DNA from: Bernardetiaceae bacterium
Lineage (GTDB): Bacteria; Bacteroidota; Bacteroidia; Cytophagales; Thermoflexibacteraceae
DNA length: 55,074 nt
Assembly: GCA_025454895.1 (NCBI GenBank)
Contig: JALONO010000037.1
Location: forward strand, 1 to 55,074
Reading direction: 5' to 3'
A program made the position numbers and the translations under genes. This document shows, in pieces, positions 17,167 through 26,885 of this stretch (position 1 is the stretch's first letter; the number at the start of each line of letters is the position of its first letter). Under the pieces are notes generated by a model, which saw only the letters and a list, made by a program, of their open reading frames with translations, was not told where the DNA came from and did no database searches.

Positions 17167-17643
17167 TTACGGCTGGGCCGTGCTCACTTTTACCCCTACG
17201 GCGGCCAGGTTTTCCAGCACGGGGTCGCGCATGTACTGGCGCAGGCGCAGCGTGTAGCGCCCCGGTGCCCCAAACTTGAAGGTAGGTTGCAGCACCATTT
17301 CCCGCTCGAACAGGTCGCCTAGGCCGTGGCCCAGGGGCTGGCCGGTTTTTTCGTCGAAGAAGAACACCACGGGCATGCCCTGGCCCACGGGTCGGCCCTG
17401 CGCGTCCAGCAGTTCGTACTTGGCGTAAAAGCGGGCGTATTTGTAGGCTGCCCCGTAGCGCAGGTGGCAACTGAGGGCATAACTGGGCTGGGCATCGTCG
17501 ATGGTGAAACTGAAGCTCACCACACTGTCTTGGTGCCATTTCATTTGCGGCAGGTCGCGGTTGGCCTCGAAGGTGCTGCTTGGCTGGCAGGCCCAGGCAC
17601 TGGCCACCAGGCCCGCGCACAACAAAAAGTGGGTTGGTTTCAC
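17167..17643 (-). CDS. gldH: Gliding motility lipoprotein GldH
   Basis: An inner-membrane or periplasmic lipoprotein needed for gliding in relatives. The GTG at 17643 is the likely start, since no ATG gives a sensible signal; it yields 158 residues with lipobox SAWAC (Cys19). Family-like segments are FSFTIDDAQPSYALS, LRYGAAYKYARF, LGDLFEREMVLQP and the end MRDPVLENLAAVGVKV. Divergent from the glycerophosphodiesterase gene. gldB (42398) is the other motility gene in the window. Confidence 0.85.
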   Translation of the reverse strand: MKPTHFLLCAGLVASAWACQPSSTFEANRDLPQMKWHQDSVVSFSFTIDDAQPSYALSCHLRYGAAYKYARFYAKYELLDAQGRPVGQGMPVVFFFDEKTGQPLGHGLGDLFEREMVLQPTFKFGAPGRYTLRLRQYMRDPVLENLAAVGVKVSTAQP

Positions 17644-17782
17644 GGCAAGGGCGCGTTTTTGGCAGCGCGGGTCAAAATTGCCGCATTTACCGCACAAAAC
17701 ATTGCCGCCTTGGCCCGGTAATTTAACGCTGGCGTAACCGCCGCCGCCCTAGGCATGGGTAATTTTGCCCAAAAAATCGCTC

Positions 17783-18688
17783 ATGCACTTGCTCAGGTTT
17801 GCGCTTTTGCCGCTTTTGGTTTTGCTTGCCGGGCTAAACCTTGTTGCCCAACCCATGCCCGCTGCCAAACTCGACATCCAAGGCCACCGGGGCTGCCGGG
17901 GCCTGCTGCCCGAGAACACGCTGCCCGCGTTCATTAAGGCCCTGGACTTGGGCGTAACCACCCTGGAACTGGACCTGGCCGTGAGCCGCGACGGCCAGTT
18001 GGTGGTCTCGCACGAGCCGTACCTGTCGCCCAAAATTTGCAAAGGGCCTAACGGCGAATCGGTTACCCCGGCCAACCAAAAGCAGTACAATTTGTACCAG
18101 ATGGACTACGCCGAAATAGCCAAGTGCGACTGCGGCAGCCGGGGCAACGTGGACTTTCCCGAGCAGCAGAAAATGGCCGCGTATAAGCCCCTGCTCACCA
18201 CCGTAATTGATGAAGTGGAAAAGTATGTGGCCGAAAAGAAATTGCCCTTGCCCAATTATAACATCGAGATCAAAAGCGAACCGCGAACCGACAGCACCTA
18301 CCACCCGGCTCCGCCCGAGTTTAGCGAAATGGTGTATCAGTTGCTCAAAACCAAGGGGCTGTTGCTGCGGGCCAACGTACAGTCGTTCGATGTGCGGGTG
18401 CTCCAGTGGCTGCACCAGCACCACCCCGACGTGCGGTTGGCCTATTTAGTGTTTGGCCAGGCCAACTACGAGAAAAACCTGGCCAGCCTGGGCTTTATCC
18501 CCGAAACCTACAGCCCGCACTTTGCCCTGGTGAACCCGGCGTTGATCAGTTATGCGGCGCAAAAGGGTTTCAAGGTGATCCCCTGGACGGTGAACGAACT
18601 GGACAAAATGCGCGAGTTGCAACAAATGGGCGTACACGGCCTCATTACCGACTACCCTGACCGGGCCAAGCAATTGCCGCAGCATTAG
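17783..18688 (+). CDS. Glycerophosphodiester phosphodiesterase
   Basis: A 301-residue secreted enzyme that hydrolyses glycerophosphodiesters to glycerol-3-phosphate and an alcohol. The ATG at 17783 opens a Sec signal ending near LNLVAQ; a TTG six codons upstream is less likely. Catalytic features are GHRGCRGLLPENTLPAF (first His, Arg and Asn), LELDLAVSRDGQLVVSHEP (metal-binding Glu/Asp and second His) and the C-terminal WTVNE with GLITDYPD. It has the TIM-barrel order of the family. It converges on the histidine kinase gene across a repeat-filled gap. Confidence 0.93.
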   Translation: MHLLRFALLPLLVLLAGLNLVAQPMPAAKLDIQGHRGCRGLLPENTLPAFIKALDLGVTTLELDLAVSRDGQLVVSHEPYLSPKICKGPNGESVTPANQKQYNLYQMDYAEIAKCDCGSRGNVDFPEQQKMAAYKPLLTTVIDEVEKYVAEKKLPLPNYNIEIKSEPRTDSTYHPAPPEFSEMVYQLLKTKGLLLRANVQSFDVRVLQWLHQHHPDVRLAYLVFGQANYEKNLASLGFIPETYSPHFALVNPALISYAAQKGFKVIPWTVNELDKMRELQQMGVHGLITDYPDRAKQLPQH

Positions 18689-18810
18689 ACCGCTTTTCTA
18701 TCGGATCCATTGAGCAGGTATAAGTTTGGAGATACGTCAAGATTTGCCTTATTTAGCCCCACCTTGGCTGATAACAAAATCGAGGAGCGATTGCGTATTT
18801 GATGATGTTA

Positions 18811-19113
18811 TGCAAAAATCAAATGGAGATTGCGTATTCCTAGTCTTATAAGTGATTGGTAGTCATCTATAACGATCATTTAATAGGTCTCTTGCACATT
18901 AGGTTTTTGAACGAGTTTGTGGTCAAATTTTCGCTCAAAACCCGACCTTTTTAGCCCCACCCTATCCAGCAGCACCGGCTCGCCCCAAAAGCTCATTCGC
19001 TTTTGGTCGTCCGTCGGGGAGGGGACGCAATCTCGAACCGAGTAAGGATGATTTGAAAGGGTTTTAATCTAATCCGCAAGAGGTCTAATCATGCAATCAT
19101 TAAGTCATTTTAG
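18811..19113 (+). repeat. Dispersed intergenic repeat, copy 3, split by an insertion
   Basis: The left part (18811-18884) and the right part (19086-19113, CATGCAATCATTAAGTCATT) together make one family member. A 201-bp insert lies between them, flanked by TAAT on both sides. The gap's left part (18689-18810) carries no gene; it holds a TTTAGCCCCACC string that also occurs inside the insert. Confidence 0.85.
18885..19085. mobile_element. MITE-like 201-bp insertion
   Basis: Inserted within the dispersed repeat. The ends AGGTCTCTTGCACATTAGGTT and, on the other strand, AGACCTCTTGCGGATTAGATT match at 17 of 21 positions as inverted repeats. TAAT occurs at 18881-18884 and again at 19086-19089 as a target duplication, and removing one copy plus the insert restores the repeat consensus. 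It encodes no protein, so any transposase must be supplied from elsewhere. Confidence 0.8.
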
Positions 19114-19115
19114 TT

Positions 19116-21302
19116 TTAACCCTTAACCGCCAGGGGTAAGGTAAATTCAAACACCGAGCCTTGGGGCGCGTTGGGCCGGGCGGCAATGGTGCCCCCGTGT
19201 TTTTCCACAAACTCACGGCACAGGGCCAGGCCCAGGCCCGTGCCTACTTCGCCCGCCGTGCCAGTGGTCCGCTGGGTTTTAATGGGCGCAAACAGTTCTT
19301 TCCGTACGGCTTCGCTAATGCCCAGGCCAGTATCGGCCACGCTAACTTTCACCTTGGTGCCGTTAGGCTGGGCCGCTAGGCTCACGTGCCCCTGCGCCGG
19401 GGTGAACTTGATGGCGTTGCCCACCAAATTGCGGAAGATAAAATCTACCATGTCGCGGTCGGCTTGCACCATCACGGCCGGGGCGATGTGCATTTCCAAC
19501 ACAATGTTTTTGTTGGAGGCTTCCCGGTTGAGCAGGCTCACCGCTTCGCTGGCGGCCAGGTGCAAGTCCAGCGGTTCGGGTTTAAAGGCCACCAGTTCCA
19601 TTTGCTGCCGCGCCCAGGCCAGCAGGTTCTCCAGCAGGCGGGTTACGCTTTCCAGGTGCTGGCCGATTTCGCCGGTTAGGTGGGTAAAATCAGTGGGGCT
19701 AAGCTGCGCACTGGGGTCTTGGGCTACCTTTAACAGCCCGCTCAGCGAGGCCAATGGGCTGCGCACATCGTGGGCAATGATGGAGAACAGCTTGTCTTTG
19801 GTTTGGTTGAGGGCGGTCAGCTCGGCTTGCGACCGCGACAACTGGGCGTTCTGTTCCTCTACCACGGCATTGGTTTTGGCCAGTTGGTCAAATGCCCGCT
19901 TGCGGGAAAGGTAGAGGCTGCCCATTACCAAGGCTGCCAGTAGGGCAAAAGCTAAAATGCTCAATAGCAGATAGTTGATCTTTTTTTGCGTCGCTTGTTC
20001 GCGCTGCCTGGCGCGTTCGGCGGCCGCCGCCCGCTCGCGCGCGAGCAGTTGGCTCTCCGAGGCCATTCTTTCTTGAATGTCCAAAAGATTAACCGAATTT
20101 AGTTCACGGTCGATGCTATCTTGGAACCGCCGATATTGCTGATAATGAGCCAAAAACTCTGGGGCGTTTTGTTGGCGTCGGTACATTTCGGCCAGGCCTT
20201 GGTAACTTTCGGCCAGGCGCACCAACGAGCCGGTTTGCTGGGCCAGTTGTAACGACTGCTCGTAATAAGCTCGGGCTTGGGCAAAGTCGCCGATGGTGGC
20301 GGAGGCATTGCCCAGGGCGGTATAAGTGCTGGCCAACCCAAAAGTATCGCGCAAACTTTGGCGGATTTGCAGGGCCTTTTCCAAATAAGCCCGCGCCGAG
20401 TCGGGTTGGTGGTCCAGGCTGCGCAAAATGCCCAGTTGCAGGTACGAGTTGGCTAGTTCTTTTTGGTTGCCCAACGAGTATTTGAGCTTTAGCCCCTGGC
20501 TCAGCGCTTTGTTGGCCTCCTTCAATTGACCTTGTTTGAGATGAGCAATGCCCAAATTGGTGAGCGAAATGGCCAACCCACGCTGGTTTTTGGCGTTTTC
20601 GGAGGCTAGGCGGGCCAGCGTAAAAAACTCCCAGGCTTTGGCCCAGTTGTTTTGCATCCCGTACAGCTCGCCCAAGGCGGTGTACGATTTACCGATCTCA
20701 TTATCGTCCTTGGTTTTGAGCCTTGCCGCCAGGGTGAGTTGGGCGTACTCGATGGCTCTCAAATAACGGTTTTGCCGCCCGTAGGCGTAGCTAAGCACGC
20801 TAGTTATCGAGGCGTAATCGTAAATTTGCTTGGCGGAGTCAATAAAGCTCAAGGCTTGCTCGGCGTTTTCGATGGCCTCGTCTGGGCGGTTTTGCAACAA
20901 GTAGGCTGCCGCTAGTTTGCCTTGGCTACGGCCCTTGCTAGCCGGGTCCCTTAGCAGATTAGCCGTAATTAATGCCCCGTTGAACTGGCTTCGGGCTTCC
21001 CAGTATCGTCCTTTGCCTAGGTAGCACTCGCCCAGGATCAGTTGCGCCGATAGTCGGTTAGGGGCATCGTCGTGTTGGTTAGCCAGGGTCAAGGCTTTGC
21101 TAGCATCTTCAAAAGCCTGGGCTGGGTTCTGTTTGAGGCCAAGTTCGGCCAGTTGGTTGTAGATAGTGGGCCGCTGCTTGGGTGAGGCACTGGTGAGCAA
21201 CCCTCGTAAACTATCGGCTTGGTTGGACTGGTTTTGGCCCAGGGCCGACCCCGCAAACAAGCAACCGGTCAATATGAATATACAGGGCCAAATAAAGCGC
21301 AT
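19116..21302 (-). CDS. TPR-containing sensor histidine kinase
   Basis: A 728-residue membrane sensor. A signal peptide (residues 1-22) leads to a periplasmic part of about ten TPR-like helix pairs (residues 40-400, for example SYTALGELYGMQNNWAKAW). A coiled coil (405-440) and a transmembrane helix (443-465) follow. The cytoplasmic kinase has a HisKA box with His511 in SIIAHDVRSPL, an N box with Asn629 in NLVGNAIKF, a G1 box DTGLG (657-661) and a G2 box GTGLGL (687-692). No response regulator is adjacent, so this is an orphan kinase. This design is common in Bacteroidota; the signal sensed is unknown. Confidence 0.92.
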   Translation of the reverse strand: MRFIWPCIFILTGCLFAGSALGQNQSNQADSLRGLLTSASPKQRPTIYNQLAELGLKQNPAQAFEDASKALTLANQHDDAPNRLSAQLILGECYLGKGRYWEARSQFNGALITANLLRDPASKGRSQGKLAAAYLLQNRPDEAIENAEQALSFIDSAKQIYDYASITSVLSYAYGRQNRYLRAIEYAQLTLAARLKTKDDNEIGKSYTALGELYGMQNNWAKAWEFFTLARLASENAKNQRGLAISLTNLGIAHLKQGQLKEANKALSQGLKLKYSLGNQKELANSYLQLGILRSLDHQPDSARAYLEKALQIRQSLRDTFGLASTYTALGNASATIGDFAQARAYYEQSLQLAQQTGSLVRLAESYQGLAEMYRRQQNAPEFLAHYQQYRRFQDSIDRELNSVNLLDIQERMASESQLLARERAAAAERARQREQATQKKINYLLLSILAFALLAALVMGSLYLSRKRAFDQLAKTNAVVEEQNAQLSRSQAELTALNQTKDKLFSIIAHDVRSPLASLSGLLKVAQDPSAQLSPTDFTHLTGEIGQHLESVTRLLENLLAWARQQMELVAFKPEPLDLHLAASEAVSLLNREASNKNIVLEMHIAPAVMVQADRDMVDFIFRNLVGNAIKFTPAQGHVSLAAQPNGTKVKVSVADTGLGISEAVRKELFAPIKTQRTTGTAGEVGTGLGLALCREFVEKHGGTIAARPNAPQGSVFEFTLPLAVKG

Positions 21303-21598
21303 TACAAATGGAACGCTAGTTTTGAGCTACAACCAGGTTTGTTGGGAACGATTAGATATAGTTTAGTGCGCCTTGCCCGCCTTTGACTAACTCGTTTGCA
21401 TACGGTTAATGGAGCTAGACAGAAGCGGGGATTAACCAGCCGATCAGTTTCTGCGGATCGGCCGTTTGCTGGAAGTATTTCCAACGGTGTAACGCTACTG
21501 ACGGCAATAATGCTGCCAGGCCCCGAAATTTGCTCCAAAATTATCGCTTAATCGCATCACGATGTGTAGTTTAGCAACGAAACTTGAACTTTGAGCTA

Positions 21599-24484
21599 TG
21601 TTGAAAAAAGTAGCGGGCCTGGTTTTAATCGCGGCCCTAGTTTTACCCGCTTGTATATAACCGACAACGCGCAATCGTCCGGAGCCGACTCCCCGGCCGA
21701 CTATCAAACCAAAACCGCCACCGACGAGGCCGGTTACACCTACGAGTACGTAACCAACGATCCTCTGCAAGCCCGGGTGTATCGCCTGCCCAACGGCCTC
21801 ACGGTGTATTTGAGCCAGTACCGGGCCTCGCCGCGCATCCAAAGTTACATCACGGTAAAGGCGGGCGGCAAGTTTGACCCCGCCAGCCGCTGCTCGATAG
21901 CATCGAGCGCATGTTTGAGCATTACCGCACCCTCACCGACCCGCAGCAGCGCAAAACGTACTACGAAAAAATCGACCAAGTGTCGGGCCAGGCGGCCAAG
22001 CTGGCCGTGGCCAACGAGTACGACAAACTGTGTGCCGTGCTGGGTACCGAAGGGGTGAACGCTTACACCACCGAAGACCGCACCGTGTACACCAACGACA
22101 TCCCGGCCAACGAGTTGGAGCGGTTCCTGCAAATAGAGGCCGACCGGTTCGGGCACATCGTCAACCGCCTGTTCCACACCGAGTTAGAAACGGTTTACGA
22201 AGAAAAAAACCGCTCGCTGGACAACGACTACTGGAAAGCCGCCGAGGCCATGAACCGGGCGTTGTTCAAAACCCACCCCTACGGCACCCAAACCGTGATC
22301 GGGACCATCGAGCACCTCAAAAATCCCTCTATTACCGAGATCAACCGGTATTTTGCCAAATACTATGTGCCTAACAATGTGGCCGTTTGCCTTAGCGGCG
22401 ACTTGGAGTTTGCCCCCACCATGAAACTCATTGACCAATATTTTGGCAAATGGGAACGGCGGGACTTGCCCGCTTACCAGCCCGTGGCTGAGGCTCCGCT
22501 CGCGGTGCCCCAGCAAGTGGAGGTGATCGGCCCGGATGCCGAGCAGGTGCAGGTCGGGTTCCGGTTGCCGGGCCGGGCCAGCCCCGATTACCTCACCGCC
22601 CAGGTGGTGGACATGATGCTGGCCAACAGCGTGGCCGGGCTGATCGACCTCAACCTGAAGCAAGCCCAAAAGGTGTTGGACGCGGGCTGCTACCTCAACG
22701 CTATGAACGATTTTACCGTGCACCAGTTCAATGGCACCCCGCGCGAAGGCCAAACCTTGGACCAAGTGCGCGACCTGCTGCTGGCCCAAATCGATAGTTT
22801 GAAAAAAGGCAAGTTCGAGGACTGGCTCATCCCGGCTGTGATCACCGATTTGAAGAAACAAAAATTGTATTCTTACGAAGAAAATTATTCCCGGGCCGAC
22901 GAATTTGTTACCGCCTTCTCCAACGAAATGAAGTGGCAAGACTACGTATCGGCCCTGGCCCGAATGAAGAGCATTGGCCGCCCGCAGGTGATTGACTTCG
23001 TGAACAAGCACTACCAAAACAACTACGCAGTAGTGTTCAAGCGCACGGGCAAAGACCCCAACGCCCAGAAAGTAGAGAAACCGAAGATCACCAAAGTGGA
23101 GATCAACCGGGAGGCCAAGTCAGAACGGGCCAAGGCCCTGGAAGCGCTCACGCCCCCGCGCCTGAAGCCCCAGTTTTTGGATTATAGCAAGGACTTGACC
23201 CTGGGCAAAATGGACGGCGGCGTGGAAATCCTCTACAAACAAAACCAGGAGAACGACCTGTTCCAACTCAATTACTTGTTGGACATGGGCAGCAACCACA
23301 ACCCCAAATTCAAGCTGGCCGTGCAGTATCTGGAGTACCTGGGTTCCGACAAACTCTCCGCCGTCGATCTCAAAAAAGAATTGTATAAACTGGGCTGCAA
23401 CTTCAGCGTGTTCGCCGCCGAGGAGCGGGTGTACGTATCCCTGTACGGGCTGGATGAGAACCTGGAACCGGCCTTGCAAATTTTTGAAGACTTGCTGGCC
23501 AACCCCCAGCCCGACTCGGTAGCCCTTGCCAACATGGTGGCCGGGATTTTAAAAAAGCGCGACGACGATAAAAAGGAGAAGTTCGCCATTTTGTACCAAG
23601 GGCTGATGAGTTACGCCCGCTACGGGGCCAAATCGCCGTTTACCAACGTGCTTAAAAACAGCGAGTTGCAAACCCTGAAACCCGCCGAGCTTACCCAGTT
23701 GGTGCAACAACTGACCCAGTACCAGCACCAAGTGCTTTACTACGGCAAGCGGCCCCTGGCCTCGCTCACCCAAACCCTGAATAAGTTGCACCGCCTGCCC
23801 GCCCAGCTCAAGCCGGTGCCCGCCCCGGTCAATTTTACCGAACTGGATAACAAGGAGGGCCGGGTGTTCTGGACCGATTATGACATGGTGCAGGCCGAAA
23901 TTGTGTTTGGGCGCAGCGGCCAGCTGTTTAACCGGGAACTGCAACCGGCCATTCGGCTGTACAACGAGTACATGAGCGGCAACATGAGCAGCATTGCTTT
24001 CCAGGAAATCCGCGAGGCCCAGGGCCTGGCCTACTCCGTGTGGACCAGCTACGGCTCGCCCAGCAACCTGCGCCAACGCGACTACCTGATGGCCTACGTG
24101 GGCACCCAGGCCGACAAACAGGCCGAGGCCATGCAGGCCCTGCTCAAAATCATGGACGACATGCCACTGTCGGAAAACGCCTTTAAAACCGCCAAGGATG
24201 CCATTTTGAGCAAGATCGAGAGCGAGCGGGTGATCCGGGGCGGCGTACTGTTCAACTATCTGAACGCCAAACAGTTGGGCCTTGATCAAGACCTGCGGCA
24301 GGAAGTTTACCAAGCCATCCAGGGCCTCACCCTGGCCGACTTGCAGAAGTTTCAACAAGCCCAGGTGAAGGGGGCCAAGTACACCGTGGCCGTGCTGGCC
24401 GACCAAGACAAGATCAACCTGCCCGACCTGGCCAAATACGGCAAGGTGCAGCGGCTAACCCTCGAGGAGATTTTTGGCTATTGA
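21599..24484 (+). pseudogene. M16-family metallopeptidase, disrupted
   Basis: A large two-domain M16 (insulinase/pitrilysin-like) secreted peptidase in three frames. The ATG at 21599 encodes a lipoprotein-like signal (MLKKVAGLVLIAALVLPAC) that hits TAA at 21659. The mature N-terminus continues in another frame (from about 21665, through RVYRLPNGLTVYLSQYRASP and VKAGGKFDPAS). At about 21885-21890 it jumps frame to LLDSIERMFEHYR and runs intact to 24484. The piece missing at this junction is where HxxEH and GLAHYLEHMLF-type sequence belongs in the family. The third ligand region (TVYEEKN) and the inactive C-terminal half remain. As written it cannot be catalytically active. Confidence 0.85.
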
Positions 24485-24645
24485 CCCCCGCGCGCGGGCG
24501 GGGAGTCGCGTCCGCCCGCGCGCCCAGGCAGGCCGGATCGCCGGGCCTTTCTCCCGAAAAAACCTCTGCAAGCATACTATTTTAATAAAACGCCGTAAAT
24601 TGCTTGGGAAATTTAGCTGGGCGGGCAAACGGCACTCCTTTGGTT

Positions 24646-24744
24646 TACACCAAAATCGAGTGGAGATTGTCTGTCTTTGGCCTTTTAAATGATTGATAAT
24701 CAAAGAGAACAAACATTTAATCATGCAACCGTTTGCTCGTTTTA
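24646..24744 (+). repeat. Dispersed intergenic repeat, copy 4
   Basis: It starts TTTACACCAAAATCGAG, contains AATGATTGATAATCAAAGAG, and ends CATGCAACCGTTTGCTCG. The remainder of the 305-bp gap (24485-24645) is GC-rich just after the peptidase stop and holds nothing recognised. Confidence 0.85.
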
Positions 24745-24789
24745 CAATTCAATAAAAATCAATTAACCTCCTTTTAAACAACCATTTTC

Positions 24790-25965
24790 ATGAACGCATA
24801 CGTTGTAGCTGGTTTCCGCACGGCGGTGGGCAAGGCCCCCCGGGGCGGGTTTCGTTTTACCCGGCCCGACGACCTGGCCGCCGAGGTGATCAAACACCTG
24901 CTGGCCTCGGTGCCCGCCCTGGATCCGGCCCGGGTGGAGGACCTCATTGTGGGCAATGCCGTGCCCGAAGCCGAGCAAGGCATGCAAATGGCCCGCATGA
25001 TCGCGCTGCTGGCCCTGCCCATGGGCGTGCCGGGGGTTACCATCAACCGCTACTGCGGCTCGGGCGTGGAAGCGATCGCGATGGCTTCGGCTAAAATCCA
25101 CGCGGGCCTGGCCGATTGCATCATCGCGGGCGGCACCGAGTCGATGTCGCTGGTACCTACGATGGGCTACAAAACCGCCCTCAACTGGAAAATCGCCGAG
25201 AAACACCCCGACTACTACCTAGGCATGGGCCTCACCGCCGAGCAGGTGGCCCTGGAATACAAAATTAGCCGGGCCGATGCCGACGAGTTTTCGTACCAGT
25301 CGCACCAAAAGGCCCTGGCGGCCATTAAATCGGGCAAGTTTAAGGACGAGATTGTGCCCATTACCGTCGAAGAGACCTTTGTGGACCCCACCGGCAAAAA
25401 GAGAACCAAGACCTACGTGGTGGACACCGACGAAGGCCCCCGGGCCGACACCAGCCTGGACGGACTGGCCAAGTTGAAGCCCGCCTTTGCGGCCAACGGT
25501 CAGGTAACGGCCGGTAACTCGTCGCAAACTTCCGACGGGGCCTCGTTTGTGCTGGTCATGTCGGAGCGGTTGGTGAACGAGCTTAACCTCAAGCCCATTG
25601 CCCGGATGATGGCCTACGCCGCCGCCGGGGTGAACCCGCGCATCATGGGCATTGGCCCGGTGGATGCCGTGCCTAGGGCTTTGCGCCAGGCTGGGTTGAG
25701 CCAAGGCCAGCTAGACCTGGTGGAACTGAACGAGGCGTTTGCCGTGCAAGCCCTGGCCGTGGCCCGCACCCTGGACCTGGATATGACCAAGCTCAACGTG
25801 AACGGCGGGGCCGTGGCCCTGGGCCACCCGCTGGGCTGTACGGGCACCAAACTGTCGGTGCAACTGTTTAACGAACTGCGCCGCCGGGGCCAAAAGTACG
25901 GCATGGTAACCGCCTGCGTGGGCGGTGGCCAAGGCGTGGCCGGGGTGTACGAACTGCTGAACTAA
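24790..25965 (+). CDS. Thiolase (acetyl-CoA C-acyltransferase)
   Basis: A 391-residue thiolase for the last step of fatty acid beta-oxidation or for acetoacetyl-CoA formation. All catalytic residues are visible: nucleophile Cys89 in NRYCGSG, His346 in GHPLGCTG and Cys376 in ACVGGGQG. The NEAFAVQALA motif is at about residues 314-323. The sequence style (GFRTAVGKAPRGGFRFTRPD) is that of the FadA-like acyltransferases rather than biosynthetic PhaA, but chain-length preference cannot be read. A terminator hairpin follows. Confidence 0.94.
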   Translation: MNAYVVAGFRTAVGKAPRGGFRFTRPDDLAAEVIKHLLASVPALDPARVEDLIVGNAVPEAEQGMQMARMIALLALPMGVPGVTINRYCGSGVEAIAMASAKIHAGLADCIIAGGTESMSLVPTMGYKTALNWKIAEKHPDYYLGMGLTAEQVALEYKISRADADEFSYQSHQKALAAIKSGKFKDEIVPITVEETFVDPTGKKRTKTYVVDTDEGPRADTSLDGLAKLKPAFAANGQVTAGNSSQTSDGASFVLVMSERLVNELNLKPIARMMAYAAAGVNPRIMGIGPVDAVPRALRQAGLSQGQLDLVELNEAFAVQALAVARTLDLDMTKLNVNGGAVALGHPLGCTGTKLSVQLFNELRRRGQKYGMVTACVGGGQGVAGVYELLN

Positions 25966-25992
25966 TCCTTAGCATTTCTCGATTTTATTTCA

Positions 25993-26038
25993 CCATTGGT
26001 TTGATTTTCAATCAATTAAACCAATGGCTTTTTCTTTT
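25993..26038 (+). terminator. Rho-independent terminator of the thiolase gene
   Basis: Arms 25993-26002 (CCATTGGTTT) and 26018-26027 (AAACCAATGG) with extra inner pairs, followed by the T-rich run 26029-26038. The 3' arm contains the upstream candidate start codon (26024) of the SDR gene, which argues for the later start at 26045. Confidence 0.75.
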
Positions 26039-26044
26039 AAGCCG

Positions 26045-26821
26045 ATGTACAAAATCGATTTAACGGGCCGCCGGGTGCTGCTCACCGGGGGCAGCCGGGG
26101 CATTGGCCGGGCCATTGCCCTGGTGCTCGCGCAGGCGGGCGCGCAGGTGGCCCTGCACTACCAACACCACCACGCGGCCGCCCAGCAAACTGCCGAGGCG
26201 ATGCAGGCGGCGGGCGGCCCGGCCCCCAGCCTGCTGCCCGCCGACCTGGCCGATCCGCAAGCCGCCACCGACTTGTTTGGCCGGGCGGTGGCGGCCTTGG
26301 GCAATGTGGACACCCTGATCAACAACGCGGGGGTGGCCATTAGCAGCCCCCTGGCCCAGCCCCAGCCCGACTGGCTGGCCAACTGGCAAACCACTCAGGC
26401 CGTGAACTTGCAGGCCGTGGCCCTCCTTTGCCGCCAGGCGGTGCGGCACTGGTTGGCCACGGGCCAGGGCGGGCGCATCGTCAACCTCAGCTCGCGGGCG
26501 GCCTTCCGGGGCGACACGGCCGACTACCTGGCCTACGCCGCCTCCAAGGGCGGTTTGGTGGCCCTCACCCGCTCGCTGGCCCGCGCGTACGGCCAGCAGC
26601 AGATCAAAGCCTTTAACGTGGCCCCCGGCTTTGTGGCCACCGACATGGCCCAGGCTTTTTTTGACCAGTATGGCGAAGAAACCGCCCGCCGCGAAATCGC
26701 CCTGCCGCAGCTTACCCAGCCGGCCGATATTGCCCCCACCGTGCTGCTGCTGGCCAGCGGCCTCGCCGATCACGCCACCGGCTGCACCATCGACCTCAAT
26801 GCGGCCAGCTACGTGCATTAA
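26045..26821 (+). CDS. SDR-family 3-oxoacyl-ACP reductase-like protein
   Basis: A 258-residue NAD(P)-dependent short-chain dehydrogenase. The start at 26045 (MYKIDLTGRR) is preferred because the earlier ATG at 26024 lies in the thiolase terminator. The cofactor loop TGGSRGIG is at residues 14-21, NNAG at 93-96, and the active-site Ser149/150, Tyr164 and Lys168 (YLAYAASKGG) are all present. PGFVATDMAQ follows as in FabG. It may act in fatty acid or polyhydroxyalkanoate metabolism, or be a general keto-reductase; the thiolase neighbour fits acyl metabolism. Confidence 0.88.
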   Translation: MYKIDLTGRRVLLTGGSRGIGRAIALVLAQAGAQVALHYQHHHAAAQQTAEAMQAAGGPAPSLLPADLADPQAATDLFGRAVAALGNVDTLINNAGVAISSPLAQPQPDWLANWQTTQAVNLQAVALLCRQAVRHWLATGQGGRIVNLSSRAAFRGDTADYLAYAASKGGLVALTRSLARAYGQQQIKAFNVAPGFVATDMAQAFFDQYGEETARREIALPQLTQPADIAPTVLLLASGLADHATGCTIDLNAASYVH

Positions 26822-26833
26822 CCGGGCCGGGAC

Positions 26834-26883
26834 TGACTTATTTATTGATTGATTATCAATTACTTATGTTGATTTTGGTGTAG
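26834..26883 (-). repeat. Dispersed intergenic repeat, copy 5 (short, reverse)
   Basis: A ~50-bp fragment containing the TTGATTTTGGTGTA end and GATTGATTATCAATTACTTA, starting 12 bp after the SDR stop and abutting the 84-bp tandem repeat. Confidence 0.75.
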
Positions 26884-26885
26884 TC

